Positions 47,630 to 58,499 of a stretch of DNA of 64,000 nucleotides are shown in pieces. Positions within the stretch are counted from its first letter, which is position 1. Every line of letters starts with the position of its first letter. The notes beneath the pieces were generated by a model, which searched no databases, was not told the DNA's origin, and saw only the letters and a program-made list of their open reading frames with translations. This stretch comes from Chlorophyllum brunneum (Eukaryota; Basidiomycota; Agaricomycetes; Agaricales; Agaricaceae): the NCBI GenBank assembly GCA_963576785.1, contig OY756149.1, positions 62,001 through 126,000 on the forward strand, given 5' to 3'. A program made the translations under genes and the position numbers.

Positions 47630-47854
47630 ATGATTGCAACAGAACGCACTCGTACTCGCACTCGCACTCGCACTCGCACAACCTCTCCTTCACCCTCAGC
47701 TTCTCCTTCAGACAGACGTCGTTCTCTATCAAATCGTCTCTCTGCGATAGGCGAAAAGCTGTCACGAACATTGAGCGGAAACTCTGAGGAAACTTGCGTC
47801 GAAAATGACACTGTATCACCGACACTACCAGCGATAGGAACAAATGGTAGGTAA
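47630..47854 (+). CDS. Small Thr-Arg-repeat ORF, possible extra gene or upstream exon
   Basis: This is a 74-codon frame beginning MIATERTRTRTRTRTRTT, where a CTCGCA hexanucleotide repeat encodes the Thr-Arg run. A Ser/Pro stretch and an RSLSNRLSAIGEKLSRTLSG segment that could form an amphipathic helix follow. The frame could be spliced to the next gene (donor near 47847, acceptor near 48021), giving a longer N-terminus. That intron would be about 175 nt, long for this genome. The downstream gene also has its own TATA-like element. I do not recognise a function. Confidence 0.3.
   Translation: MIATERTRTRTRTRTRTTSPSPSASPSDRRRSLSNRLSAIGEKLSRTLSGNSEETCVENDTVSPTLPAIGTNGR
47645..47679 (+). repeat. 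CTCGCA hexanucleotide microsatellite
   Basis: About five to six imperfect copies of CTCGCA lie inside an open frame and translate to alternating Thr and Arg. Confidence 0.8.
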
Positions 47855-47945
47855 CACATTATCATTTTTCTTTATCTTATATACTCGTCGTATGGTAGCG
47901 ATAAGCGATAACGATAAGCTTATCTCCAAACCGACCATACCGTGC

Positions 47946-47952
47946 TATATAA
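47946..47952 (+). promoter_or_regulatory. TATA-like element before the Par32-like gene
   Basis: TATATAA lies about 55 bases upstream of the ATG at 48004, which favours that ATG as the start. Confidence 0.45.
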
Positions 47953-48003
47953 CTTCCCATCCATACACCTGATTATGATCCATTTTGCTCACAACAACGT
48001 TTT

Positions 48004-48753
48004 ATGTCCACTACTCAAGAACGTTCACAATCTCGTGGCCGCGATGCTTTCTCGACTGGCAGAGGCGGAGTAGGCAACATCCGCCAAACCTCCCTCTCAC
48101 GCACCCGCGCCGGCGAATCCGATCCCGACAACTCCCGGGGCCGTGACCGCGCACCAAACTCCACTAGCACCCCTTCACCCACTTCGACCAAAATATACTC
48201 GACAGGTCGTGGTGGTGCTGGAAATATACGATCTCCATCTCGAGGTGTTAGGGATCCTCCACCGAAGCCTGCTCTTATCGATGCTTCTGAGCAGGAGATT
48301 ATTCGGAACCATATCGCAGTCAGTCACGAGGTGCCTGTGCGCAAAACTTTACATTCTCATTTTCTCAAGTTCACTCACATACTTTGGTAGTTCTCGAGTG
48401 GACGTGGTGGTGTAGGCAATCTCACATCTCGATCTCGATCTCGCGGTCCTGCACTCGTTACTAGTCCCACTCTCAGTCCAAAGCCAAATGCAAACCCAAC
48501 CCCAAATCAAAGTCCCAACCCTAATCTAACCAATCCAACCGAGTCGTCGGACGAAAAAAAAATAGCAACGCCAAAGGAATCTGCTGCAACCTAGTACGTT
48601 TTTACCAATTCCTCCTTCGTAGTTTTTATAATCTTATGTTTCACACCCAGTCATCCAACTGGTCGCAACAATCCTATCACCGGACCTCAACCAATATCCG
48701 ACAAAATCTACACTGGACGTGGCGGAGCTGGTAACGTCAAGTACAACAATTGA
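48004..48753 (+). CDS. Par32-like / DUF3602 protein with four TGRGGxGN repeats
   Basis: Exons 48004-48330, 48391-48593 and 48651-48753 keep frame for 210 aa. Four copies of an S/T-GRGGxGN motif are spread along a disordered, Ser/Pro/Arg-rich chain: STGRGGVGN near the N-terminus, STGRGGAGN, SSGRGGVGN, and YTGRGGAGN just before the stop. This is the signature of the fungal DUF3602 family that includes yeast Par32. Par32 is phosphorylated under TORC1 control and inhibits ammonium transporters. That function is known for yeast only, and its transfer here is inference. Low-complexity NPTPNQSPNPN sequence separates the last two repeats. Confidence 0.8.
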
Positions 48754-50096
48754 ATCCTGCTCTTGCTCAAACTCTTACTCCTGCCCTTGTCACTCCCCTC
48801 TCCGTTTTATTCTCATCATCTCCCGAAATGTACGATTTAGCTGTATCTTATCCGGCTTACCAACATTTATCATTACTGGTTACTCTGTGTCTTCACTTTG
48901 TCTATTCCCTGCCAATCATAATTTATTCGGACTCGAGATTGTGCTGAGAATAGGACTATCGCTTAATTCGGGCTTGAACTGATAAAGATATTTTGGAGGT
49001 TTGTACTCTAGATTACATTCCCTAGTCGCCAAACTGGTCAGATTTTTGCAGTACTTGAACGGACGCGAGGCATATCGCATTTGTGGTATGATAGGCATCC
49101 ACAGGGATCCCTACCAGTTACGAGGACCGCAAGGTGACACAATCGAAGGAGCTCCGAAAAAAAGGTTCAGCACCAATCTTCTTGCCATAACCACTATGCT
49201 TGCACGGTCACAGTGCCGTAACCTTTTCATCACTATTTAATTCATGAATATGAAAATCAAACGTCATCATCCAGTTGGGCGCCTAGTCCAGCTTGAAACA
49301 AGACCAGGTTTTGATGGTCCCATACTCTCCTGACAATCCTCTTTGTTCTTCGTTGTTTCTTCCTACTTTGCTACTACAATTATTATCCTTTCGCTCTGTA
49401 AACTTGTCTACAGCTCCTGACCCCAAACCACTCAAATACCCATCCGCCGACCAGATACGGCTCTCGATGTTGAGCCTGCACTGTGAACTGGATGTGGAGT
49501 GCCAGATTCCCTCCAATGGCGGATTTTTCTGTAATTAGCAAAGGCGCATTGAAGCTTATGGTCGGAATACGAAGTCTGCACCACGATACTTCACATTCCA
49601 GCACCAGAGACGAAGCCTCTTTCTGTCCTTGCATCTGCATAAAGCTTTTAGATCGAAGGCGTTGGCGATAGTGCAAATTTTGCCGAAAAAAAAAAAGAAA
49701 ATTAGGGTGAATTTAAATACTATCCTTTGCGCATGGGGAAATAGGTGCTTCTACATTCCGTGGGTCACGCAATGGTAAACCCGAGGGTGGACATAGTCAG
49801 CGAGTTCCTGCCTACATTATATTTCGCTCTTATTACACTACCGTGTTCATTTTCAATGCACATCGTATGCCGGCAAGGCAAAGATCAGTGTCTCCGCATG
49901 TCACCGCGCAGTCATTCCGACAGGCATGGCCAACGATAAACATATGAATCCAAGGGACCACGAAATAATCCGAAACGCAAAATTCAGGTATTGAATCACT
50001 ATTGAAATATTACACAACAAAAAAAGCGTCGGAGGTCCTCGTTTGGTTTCGTAAATAGTACAAGACAATTATCCATGTCAAAAGCTCAGAAGGTGC
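48754..50096. other. Intergenic region
   Basis: Frames just after the Par32-like stop are its 3' flank. The remaining open frames at 49.0-49.9 kb lack motifs. No gene was seen. Confidence 0.5.
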
Positions 50097-50870
50097 TTAG
50101 ACATGTTCGAAGACCCATCGTTGCACAGCACTTCCATCCGATCCCTTGAGGGTAATCTGTAATCGTGGCGTCGAAGAAAACAGCCATGAGGCACGAATGC
50201 AATTTTCGATAGTTACCACTCACAGTGTTATCCGCCGAGGACCGGGGAGTATTTGTCCATAAGAAATCCTGGAAGGGAATCTTGACCTACAAAGATGAGG
50301 TCAGGTCACGAACAATGAACGTAGTGGTGATACACGAACAATATATAATTTCTCGTCAGGATTAATCGACCTGTCTTCAATGAACCACGAGGTTTGTTTG
50401 TTCGAAGCTGCGACCACAGGAGTATCCTACGACGCCTCTGTCAATGCCATCTCCAAGATCACGACGATGGAATACTCACCAGGACCTGAGGGGCATATGC
50501 CTTAGCACCTGTTCCGACATTTTGAATAATATAACCGTCGTTTCCATCGTCCTTGATATCCCACTAGACATACTGTTAAAAATGCGTCATTAGCAAAAGG
50601 TTTTTCGTACGTACCTGTTCCCAGGTGCCAGCGTGTTGATCTGACATCGTAATAGATGCTTCGAACGAGCCTCGGGGTAGAGGGTAGCTACGAGCAGATT
50701 GCGCTCCATTCACAATACGATATCTACCGGGTGCAAGCTGTTTGCGCTCAACATGTCAGATGTGTATTCAGCAATATGCATTCATGAGAAACGCGTACGT
50801 CTCCAGCTTGAACGAATACAGCGCTGAAAAGAGCGGTGGCGGCCGCAAGAGGGATGAAGTTGAACAACAT
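50097..50870 (-). CDS. Small secreted CCL2-like beta-trefoil protein
   Basis: The ATG at 50870 opens a signal peptide (MLFNFIPLAAATALFSAVFVQA) cut near AGD. Short exons follow with GT-AG introns. The mature part reads LAPGRYRIVNG, then WDIKDDGNDGYIIQN, a TSWFIED block, an FLWTN block and a final VQRWVFEHV, ending at the TAA at 50097-50099. The Trp-containing repeats and the RWVFE ending are typical of the CCL2 type of fungal beta-trefoil lectins. Those bind fucosylated or chitin-like glycans and act against nematodes or insects. This activity is inferred from family resemblance only. A TATTTAAG element lies about 65 bases upstream on the minus strand. A truncated relative is at 55142-55412. 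Confidence 0.78.
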
Positions 50871-52518
50871 ACTGTGAAGCTTCTGTTGGAGTGGATTATC
50901 TGGGATGCATTTGTTGAGTTCAAAATGAGCTCCTTAAATACTCAAGAGATTCACGGTCTAGAGATACCGCCGATATGTATCACTGAATCGGAGTATCAGC
51001 GAAGAAGCTGAGCGGGGAAGTATGGTGAACGGAATGAAGTAACAATCTAGAATGGGAGGCCTTGGCGGTGTTGCATTCTGGTGCACTATACTGGGTGGCG
51101 TGTGTTCACGTCAAGAGCGACCCGGTTTCATCGACCACAGGTGGATTCTCCTTTCATCTATAGCACCGCGAGCGTCGTTATACTTTCAGATATCAGAATC
51201 AGAAAGGTGTGTCGCATACCGGGGTAACATAAATCGAGCAGTAGAAGAATTGAGATGAAACTTCGGGGCTAGCGTTAACATGAACTTCGGGGTATGTTGG
51301 CCGTCATATCCTATTTTTTAGCGATTAAAATCTGCCCAGCGAACTGTTAGCGGTAGCACGTACGAATTAGATGGAATCACTACTGTTTAGAGTGCTATCT
51401 CTATGGGTGCTGCGCACATAGCGATCAGGATGTTGGTATTGACCCCGGATCTGAAGGTATCGAGGTCCAGTTGAAGCTCCTGTGTTAAAGTGACAGATAT
51501 GGCAAGTGCGTATTAGTAAAGGTAGCTTAAGGCTGAAGAACGCGAAGATGCCGTACAAACATGAAACTGAAGAATGCTCAGACAGGGGTTAAATACCGCC
51601 CTGGGTGGGATTGAACGGGGACAGACTCATGCCGCGTCATTCCCGCAAAGCATTAGGCGGCCGTGGGCTGGATTCGAAAACCCAATGCGCTGAGATGTAA
51701 AATTCTCAATAAATTCAGCCGGCGAATATAGGAGCGGCACTTTACTTGAATCTCAGTGCTCGTTACCGGTAGTGAACAACGTCTAATATCCCAGCTAACC
51801 AATATTACCGCCAGGGGAGCCTGGCAACGTTAGTGGATTGCACGGGGGCCGTTATTAACGTTGGGGGAACAGGTTTATCGATGTACGTATTAGGCTTGTA
51901 GGCGTGAACATACGCTCATGAGCCAGGAGAACGTTAGGTAAGGTCGTGCAAAGGTCCAGGCTCAACTTGAGTGCGATAGGTGGCCGGGCTCCCATCGCTC
52001 TTAAACAACTTGGTCTTGGCCTCGGCTGGGGCGTTGTGGCCTATACCAGCCGTGAGACGCTACTTCGCTAGTGGCGGACGGGCGGCGGGGAAAAGAAGAT
52101 CCGCTCACGTGACACAAAGCCCAGGAACCAGTCAGCCGATGAAAACGGTACGATGTTTGTGTGGGCGATTCGGAGGATCTTATACCATCAAGGGAATGGC
52201 TAAGTGCTGGGCGCTGGGGGAGGCCTCATCAATAACGTTGCAAAATACACACACGATCGCCCACTGGACTCTTAACGATTGACTACATCATCGAGCGACG
52301 CCAGCTAGGTACAGGAAGGAGTGGTGATTGTAACGTCGAGGACTTCTGGTTTGAGTCAGTTACCCCATTGATCGGGTTGGCATATCACATCCGTAAGTTT
52401 TCAATAGCCAGGGCGATGGTTTTGGGAATTGGGCTGAGGTATTCCGTGTATAAAATGCCACTGCCTGTCGAACGGTTCAAACAACAACCCCAGCCCTCTA
52501 CACATAATCAAGCTCAGG
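50871..52518. other. Intergenic region, 5' part of a local tandem duplication
   Basis: No gene was seen. From about 51900 the sequence is alignable with 53560-54340, for example 52241-52325 against 53761-53845. Confidence 0.55.
52449..52455 (+). promoter_or_regulatory. TATA box of the beta-trefoil pseudogene at 52519
   Basis: GTATAAAATGCCA is identical to the element before the gene at 54413, at the same distance (64 bases) from the ATG. Confidence 0.6.
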
Positions 52519-53220
52519 ATGTTGTCGCGCGTTTTATATACACTAGCTTTTCTTGTTTTCGGAGCAGTAAACGCTCAAACCGTGGGTCGTTTCTACCTTG
52601 CATTCAAAAAATGAGCTATTGTCGAAATTACAAAATTTTAGATAGGTTCAGGAACCTACTATATTTCCCCTGCGACCTGGTCATATGTTCGCAGCCATGG
52701 GGGTGATATTCCAATACCTGTCAGGATTGTTGACATTCACAATACCCAGAATCTCACCGATAACGAACTTGTATGTTCTCAAGACTCTAAGACGCTTAAT
52801 CCTAGCTCACTAGCTCTAGTGGAATGCCACGCAAACTGGGAATGGCCAATATGTCCTCCTGAATGTTGGATCTCGGCAGTATGCTGACAGTACCGAAGAC
52901 GACGTAAACGGTTTCGCCCCGCTGGTTCTTAAAGCTCAGCGCTAACCACCTGTACAGGATACACTAGTTTTCTCTAGCAAAAATCTTCCCACCCTGGTCC
53001 ATTGAACTCGCTGGTGACGGTCGATGGAGGGTAAAAGCATTTTCCATATCCGTAATCCTGCGTCCTAATAACGACGCTGTTTGGACGGCCACCGAGGACA
53101 AACTGTGAGTCCAGTAAATCCCTCGCTGATTGAATTACTCATCTGGCCCAGGTCAAGGTTACTGCGGACCAGGGTTTAGATGAGCAAAGGTGGGAGTTAC
53201 ACCTGATATTAGATGCTTAG
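52519..53220 (+). pseudogene. Frameshifted secreted beta-trefoil gene, tandem copy 1
   Basis: The signal peptide, exon layout and promoter match the gene at 54413. Exon 4 slips by one base between about 52975 and 53000, giving an in-frame TGA at 53004-53006. Recognisable sequence (GRWR, NDAVWTATED, then RWELHL) resumes in the next frame down to the stop at 53218-53220. The position of one intron of the sister gene (54931 region) is occupied here by a shorter segment that reads through in frame. A single-base sequencing or assembly error could mimic the frameshift. Confidence 0.65.
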
Positions 53221-54005
53221 TAGATAGGAAGCTTTGTCGTGCATCGTAAGATTAGTGACTCAGGGGTTGTTTCCGATAAGTAGAACCAAATCTATTCGTA
53301 TGCATTGTGAGCACAAAAAGGGTGTTAGCAGGTCATTGGGCGACAAGCTCGACAAGGACTTTGGAGCAAACCCGCAAGTGCTTTGGCTGGCGGGTTAGGG
53401 TTATGACATATCTTTGATCGGATTCGAAAACCCAATGCGACTTGAACGTCTGCCTGAGATCCCAGCTACGGGCAAGGCTTTGAAGATTGAAAACAATCTA
53501 TATACTCATGACGTCGGGCGAGCCTCACAACGTCTGCGAGTCGGACGGGGGGTTCGCCGTTAATGCGGAAGGGAGATGTTTATCGATGTAGATGTTAGAC
53601 TTGTGGGTGCGAACAAATTCAGTGGCAGACGGGGGAAAAGTGACCCAGAAAGCGAGCAAGGTTCCGGTCACGATATTGGTTCGCTGCCCAGAGCAAAAAA
53701 CCCTTTCCGATACGAGTAAATGACGAAGCGCCAGAGAGGCCTTGACGACAACATAGTTGAAAAATACGCACACGATCACTCAGCATCGCCCACCTGGCTC
53801 TTAGCGACTGGCTGCATCATCGAGCGGCGCCCAATCGGTATGTCAGTGAGGATGTTTCCATCATTACATGCCTGTTGCAAAAGAGCCGCTCACTGACGTG
53901 GATCGGCATGTCTATGATCTATTTATTTCGTGGATACGCGAGCATATTGAATGCTCATTTTGAGGCACAGGCGTTTTTGCCGCTATCTTCGGGCCTCCCA
54001 CTGCA

Positions 54006-54160
54006 GCATGGAGGTCATATCATGTAGTCGACCATGCACTCAACGCGTTGTCATCGGTGGATTGTGTCCTGTTTGACTTGGATCTACCACGAGTCTACCA
54101 GCATGGAGGTCGTATCATGTAGTCGACCGTACACTCAACGCGTTGTCATCATTGGATTTG
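54006..54160 (+). repeat. Tandem duplication of a ~57-bp block, period 95 bp
   Basis: The block GCATGGAGGTC-(A/G)-TATCATG, followed by a conserved CTCAACGCGTTGTCATC, occurs at 54006-54062 and again at 54101-54160, about 250-400 bases upstream of the intact beta-trefoil gene. Confidence 0.8.
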
Positions 54161-54342
54161 ACAGAAGGATTGGTGCTAGTGTCCTCTCAATAGGTAAATT
54201 AGAATTCAGACCTTCTAGCGCTCATGCTGGTTACCTCATTGATCGGACTAGCATCTCACCTTTGTGAGTCCAGTTCTGTTGCGGGTTCTTTTTTTCAAAA
54301 ACATTGGGGTGCGAGCTCTAATTTTGACTACGGTCCTCTGCG

Positions 54343-54349
54343 TATAAAA
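54343..54349 (+). promoter_or_regulatory. TATA box of the secreted beta-trefoil gene at 54413
   Basis: TATAAAA lies 64-70 bases before the ATG, conserved with the sister copy. Confidence 0.65.
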
Positions 54350-54412
54350 TGCCATTACATGTTGGTCGGTTTAAACACCAAACCCCATCCTCTCTACATA
54401 ATCAAGTACAGG

Positions 54413-55141
54413 ATGTTCTTACGCGTTCTTTATACACTGGCTTTTCTGGCTTTCGGAGCAGTAAACGCACAACGCGTGAGTTGTTTCTGCTTTGCATTCC
54501 AGGAATGAACTGTTGTTGATATTGTGGATTTATTGAGCTGGAATCAGGAAACTACTATATTCATTCAAACGCAGCCCAATCATTTGTTTACGATGATGTC
54601 GATCCCCGCCCCAGCACTGTGACACTTGTTGACGACAGCAGCGCGCCCACTTCTTACGTCCTCGTAGGTTTCCAAGAACCTAACACGCTCAATCTCTACT
54701 CAAACTGCTTCAGTGGAACTTCAAGGCAGAGGGGGATGGTTCAGGATATACCCTCCAGAATGTTGAATCCCAGTCGTATGCCCTCGGTGCTGACGAAGAT
54801 GTAAGTGTATCGTCGCCTGTTGGTTCTCACAATTTGACCTTAACTGCTTGTACAGGGTGCACTAGTTTTTGCTTACCTAGGCCGTGGAACCAATTGGTTC
54901 GTTGAACCCGCCGGCAATAATGAATGGAGGGTAAAAATCATTTCTACGTTTGTAAATCTATCTCTAACTTACGATGTGTCAGATTTCGTACCCCAATGAA
55001 GACCTTATTTGGACGGCCACGGACAATATTGTAGGTCCAAGAAATACCCTCCTCAGCTAAATTACTCATTCTCCCCAGGTGAAACTTACGCGTGCACAGG
55101 GTGGAGAGGAACAAAAATGGCAGTTGACCAAGGTAGATTGA
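54413..55141 (+). CDS. Small secreted CCL2-like beta-trefoil protein, tandem copy 2
   Basis: Signal peptide MFLRVLYTLAFLAFGAVNAQ, then short exons starting near 54413, 54538, 54712, 54857, 54983 and 55080 with GT-AG introns. The mature part includes SGNYYIHS, a WNFKAEG block, GYTLQNVESQSYA, TNWFVEPAG, ISYPNEDLIWTATD and EEQKWQLTK before the TGA at 55139-55141. The threefold pattern of Trp blocks is that of a beta-trefoil. It is the intact member of the tandem pair. The likely role is a secreted or cytosolic defence lectin or protease inhibitor, with glycan or protease target unknown. It stands tail to tail with a truncated relative. Confidence 0.75.
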
Positions 55142-55412
55142 GTAGATAGGAACTTGTCCTTACGGACGATGTAGTCGAAGTTGGATGTACAAGCATTCGT
55201 TGTTGGAATGGGCATTACACACTTGATGGAAGCGGATTGGGAGCCATTGAAGATGTGGTATCTGCCAGCCTTAACTTAGTTGTTTATGGTTGAGTATGAA
55301 TTTCTATCAAGGAGAGTGTGTGTGTATACAAACGTACGCTTTGCGCTTGGGCGAGCAAGGCGCTGAAGAGGACTGTGGTAACTGTGGCAGGGATGAAGTT
55401 GGAGAATAACAT
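55142..55412 (-). pseudogene. Truncated CCL2-like gene (signal peptide and first strand only)
   Basis: The ATG at 55412 starts a signal peptide clearly related to that of the gene at 50870 (NFIP...LFSALLAQA). One intron follows, then AGRYHIFNGSQSAS, which corresponds to the first beta-trefoil strand. The similarity then stops where the 3' end of the gene at 54413 begins, so about three quarters of the protein is missing. Confidence 0.65.
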
Positions 55413-57142
55413 GAGGTCGATTTAATTTCCATTTTGGATGGTTTAGTCGTGCGAAGTGCAAGTTGCTTTGGTCAGGCCAGAGGTAGAATCATCAGATAGT
55501 TGTAAGTTTCGGGGGTACGGCTTGAGGATACCATTGAACATCGTTAAAGTTAACATCGAAGGCAGTTCCAAGGAGTATGGCAGCAGCGGCATATCAAAGG
55601 AAATGAACGGCAGAGAATTCAAAACGGTGGGTGTAATATATGTTACTAGAATTGAGCGGAGTCTGCGTCATCCCAAACTAGACGCCTCAGGAAGCACTTG
55701 ACAAGCTCCTTTGCATTCCAATATTTAGAGCCTAACGAGCAGCGAACCAAGTGTCTCAAAGACAGGGGAAGAGCGTAGCTGGAAAATTCATTGTAGTTAC
55801 ATCCAAAGAGCCCTAGCACTCCAACCCTGGCCCAGTACTGTTTGACTCGGAGCACAGCCTTGACAGGGGCTTCACGGGATCACTCTGAGGAGCTAAGTTG
55901 TTGTGTGGTGAGAGCCTGGTCACATCCCGTAGGGGCCTTCGACTTTGATTGTGAACAAGAATAATAAAATAGAACGAGGGCTGTTTGAGGAAATGATACC
56001 TTGGTTCTCGGGTTTGTTTAATAGGTGCCACAAGTGCCCGGTCGGAATGTTGGCTGGAGGCCAAGAATCCCTGTTAGGGCCGGTGATCCTCTGGGACAGT
56101 AAGCCAAAGATAGATAGGATTGCGTCGCACACAACCCTTGATTAGCGAGCTAATTTGGTACGTCTCAAAACGAACTTTCTAGGCAAGTATTTAGAGGAGA
56201 AGGGAAGCCAACGTCAGGAAGTGCGTGAATGATCATCGGCGTCTTCACCTCGCGACGTTGAGACCTGAGATCTAGAGATCCTGCAGATCCGGTTCTCGTT
56301 ACCCCCGCATCCCCCGAAGCCCGTTTTTCTAGCACTGATATTCGCAGAGAAAGTGGGCAATGTGTCCAGGTGGGTAGACGGCAGGCAGTAATCTGAATAG
56401 CCGATAATTCGGCAGAATGAATGCTATCCACAGGATCCGAATGGACGGATTTCCTTCATCTTTCATTTGTTGTATCTTCACGGAAGTCGTTTGAGAAATA
56501 GTGGAAGTCCTTGGTTAATGCCAATAATGGCCGGGCACATGCGAATCCAGCATGTAACTAAAGCGTTGTCCAGCCTCAAGAAGCTGAATAGAAAGATGGC
56601 AAAGCAGTTCCCAGTATCCGTCCAAACTTCCCCCTTAGTTCTACTTCTATTGGAGCCATTGAATCACATATAAAACTTCGTAGCGACTGGAGAACCATGT
56701 ACGTGGCTCCTATCTCACCGGTCTCTCTTGGACAGTCTTAAGCATGCTAACCTGTGCATTGTGACGCGCGAAACGCCAATCTCTGAACTTCTCAACTTCG
56801 GTCGTCCTGTATTGGGTTGTTTCCATTTGGGCTGTATCTGATGTCAATCACGGAATATATACGAACAACACGCAGTGTTGGAAATGAAGATGATCGAACA
56901 CGAGGCAAAGTTCTATGCAAGTGCTGTAGCTAGAAATTGCCATCTGACTTGAGCGTCAAACACAGGCTCCACCAGACGCCCTCATATCAGGAAACCAGTG
57001 ATACAGAATCAGTTGAGGCGGTGGAAATTACTTCAACTTGCACCTTGTGAGATGGGATGTCTGGATCGTTTATAAGGACACCCGTCAGTCGTTGAAAATA
57101 TTCCAGAAGGGTACTCCCCTCCGAGTTTGACCATATTATGGT
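55413..57142. other. Intergenic region
   Basis: No gene was seen in 55413-56840. From about 56850 the sequence is the duplicated upstream flank of the next gene, with GGAATATATACGAACAACACGC matching 58508 onward. Confidence 0.5.
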
Positions 57143-58350
57143 ATGAACGTGGATGTCTTCATACGGCTCTTTAACTCATCCATTTCTAAGGCTCCCCCGT
57201 GGATTGACAACCTCCTTTTCCGAGCGGCTGATCAAGGGATGACGCTCGATGAGCAGGTCAAATGCTACAATATTCCCTACGGTGTGCTGGGAGTTCTCTC
57301 GCACTGCGTCGCATTACATGTCCTAGCGTGCCAGTGGAACAACAGAAACCAGTTAATGCCATGGAAATTTATAGATCAGCGACGCCATTTGGAACGGCCA
57401 ACCTGGCGGGTAGTTCTCAACTTTGTTCTCGCCTTGGCCAATTTAGGAGGTTCCACTGGCCTATCTGCTTTCACAGCGTACAGCTGCCAGGATGTTCGAC
57501 CATTGTTGCTCATCGGCATATGGGACATCTTCTTCTCCCTCCTGCAGGGATTGACTGAGATTCGCATTGCGTTCCGCTGGCGCCGGTGGAAATATTCACC
57601 CCTACCCACGGAAAAACAAATAGGGGTAGACGATGGTTTGCTTGTGCCAGTGATGCTTTGTAAGACTTTATCTCGTCTTCTGTTATTTGAGATTAAATAC
57701 TCCTACGGTAGATTTCCCCGGTATGGTCACCGGCCTGGTTGGTATTTTCTCAATCGTTCGGGAAGAGTGGACGAAGAGCCTGATCCTCAGGCTCCTGGTC
57801 GTGTCCCAACTCATCAGTATTGTGATATTCTGGCTGCTCCTTCCTTTAATGGCGTGTATTTGTGCGGTACCAATTTGTTGCTTGTGTTGTTTGTCTTGCT
57901 GTTGCTTGGATCAGGAGGAGCGATCGATCTTGAGCTGGATCATATCGGTTGCTGGATTGCTCACTTTCATTGGGTTTTTCCTATTCTACGCAGACTGGAT
58001 TTTGGCAATTGTGACGCATAACGCAGTTGGGGCTGGACGTGACAAGCCTCATATTTCTTGGAGCTACCTTGCAACTACTTTGTTACCTCTGCTTATGTAC
58101 TGAATCTGTATCCTTGTACTCCTTGCCTGTATCTACGACGTTGTCAAATACAAGTGTTTACTTGTTGACCTCCTGGGTCCAGGTACGCCGCCTCGCCAAT
58201 GCCACGATGTTCCGGAGATTTTCACCGATTGTAAAAGGCCATGTAGCCTGTACGGCTCGCGACGCCCCATACACTAAGAGCACAAGAACAGCTCAAAACA
58301 GGGAGGCGTTGTATGCTAGTCTCTTAAAGCAGACGCATATGTAATACGCC
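56850..58350 (+). repeat. Tandem duplication, unit 1 (membrane protein gene with flanks)
   Basis: Aligns with 58500-59960 from about 290 bp upstream of the ATG to about 250 bp past the stop. Intron position and exon 2 length (392 nt) are identical. Confidence 0.85.
57143..58103 (+). CDS. Multi-pass membrane protein of unknown function
   Basis: Exons 57143-57659 and 57712-58103 give 302 aa. A cytosolic or lumenal N-terminus with CYNIPYGVLGVLSHC leads into the first helix. PW..ID and ERPTWR loops follow, then about six more helices. After the fifth comes an extreme Cys cluster (CCLCCLSCCC, near residues 240-250) at a membrane edge, a likely S-acylation site. The end LATTLLPLLMY is hydrophobic. 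The CN/CYxPYG..G..SH start is shared by a family of uncharacterised Agaricomycete integral membrane proteins. I know no function. The following copy is broken. Confidence 0.75.
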
Positions 58351-58499
58351 TTATACCCGCACGCAGGGTAGTTGTATGCCCTCCCATCAATCAAACGATC
58401 ACTTCTATCAATCCAAACAGGCTCAAACATATGGGGCACGGAAGAAACCTCCGATGCAACTTCTATCTCTGAGCGCCTACGAAGATATTATACTATAGC

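Larger units (their letters stand above)
53221..54412. other. Intergenic region, duplicated upstream sequence plus an insertion
   Basis: The segment 53560-53850 matches the upstream region of copy 1. The stretch 53850-54230 has no counterpart there and contains a short tandem repeat. No gene was seen. Confidence 0.55.
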
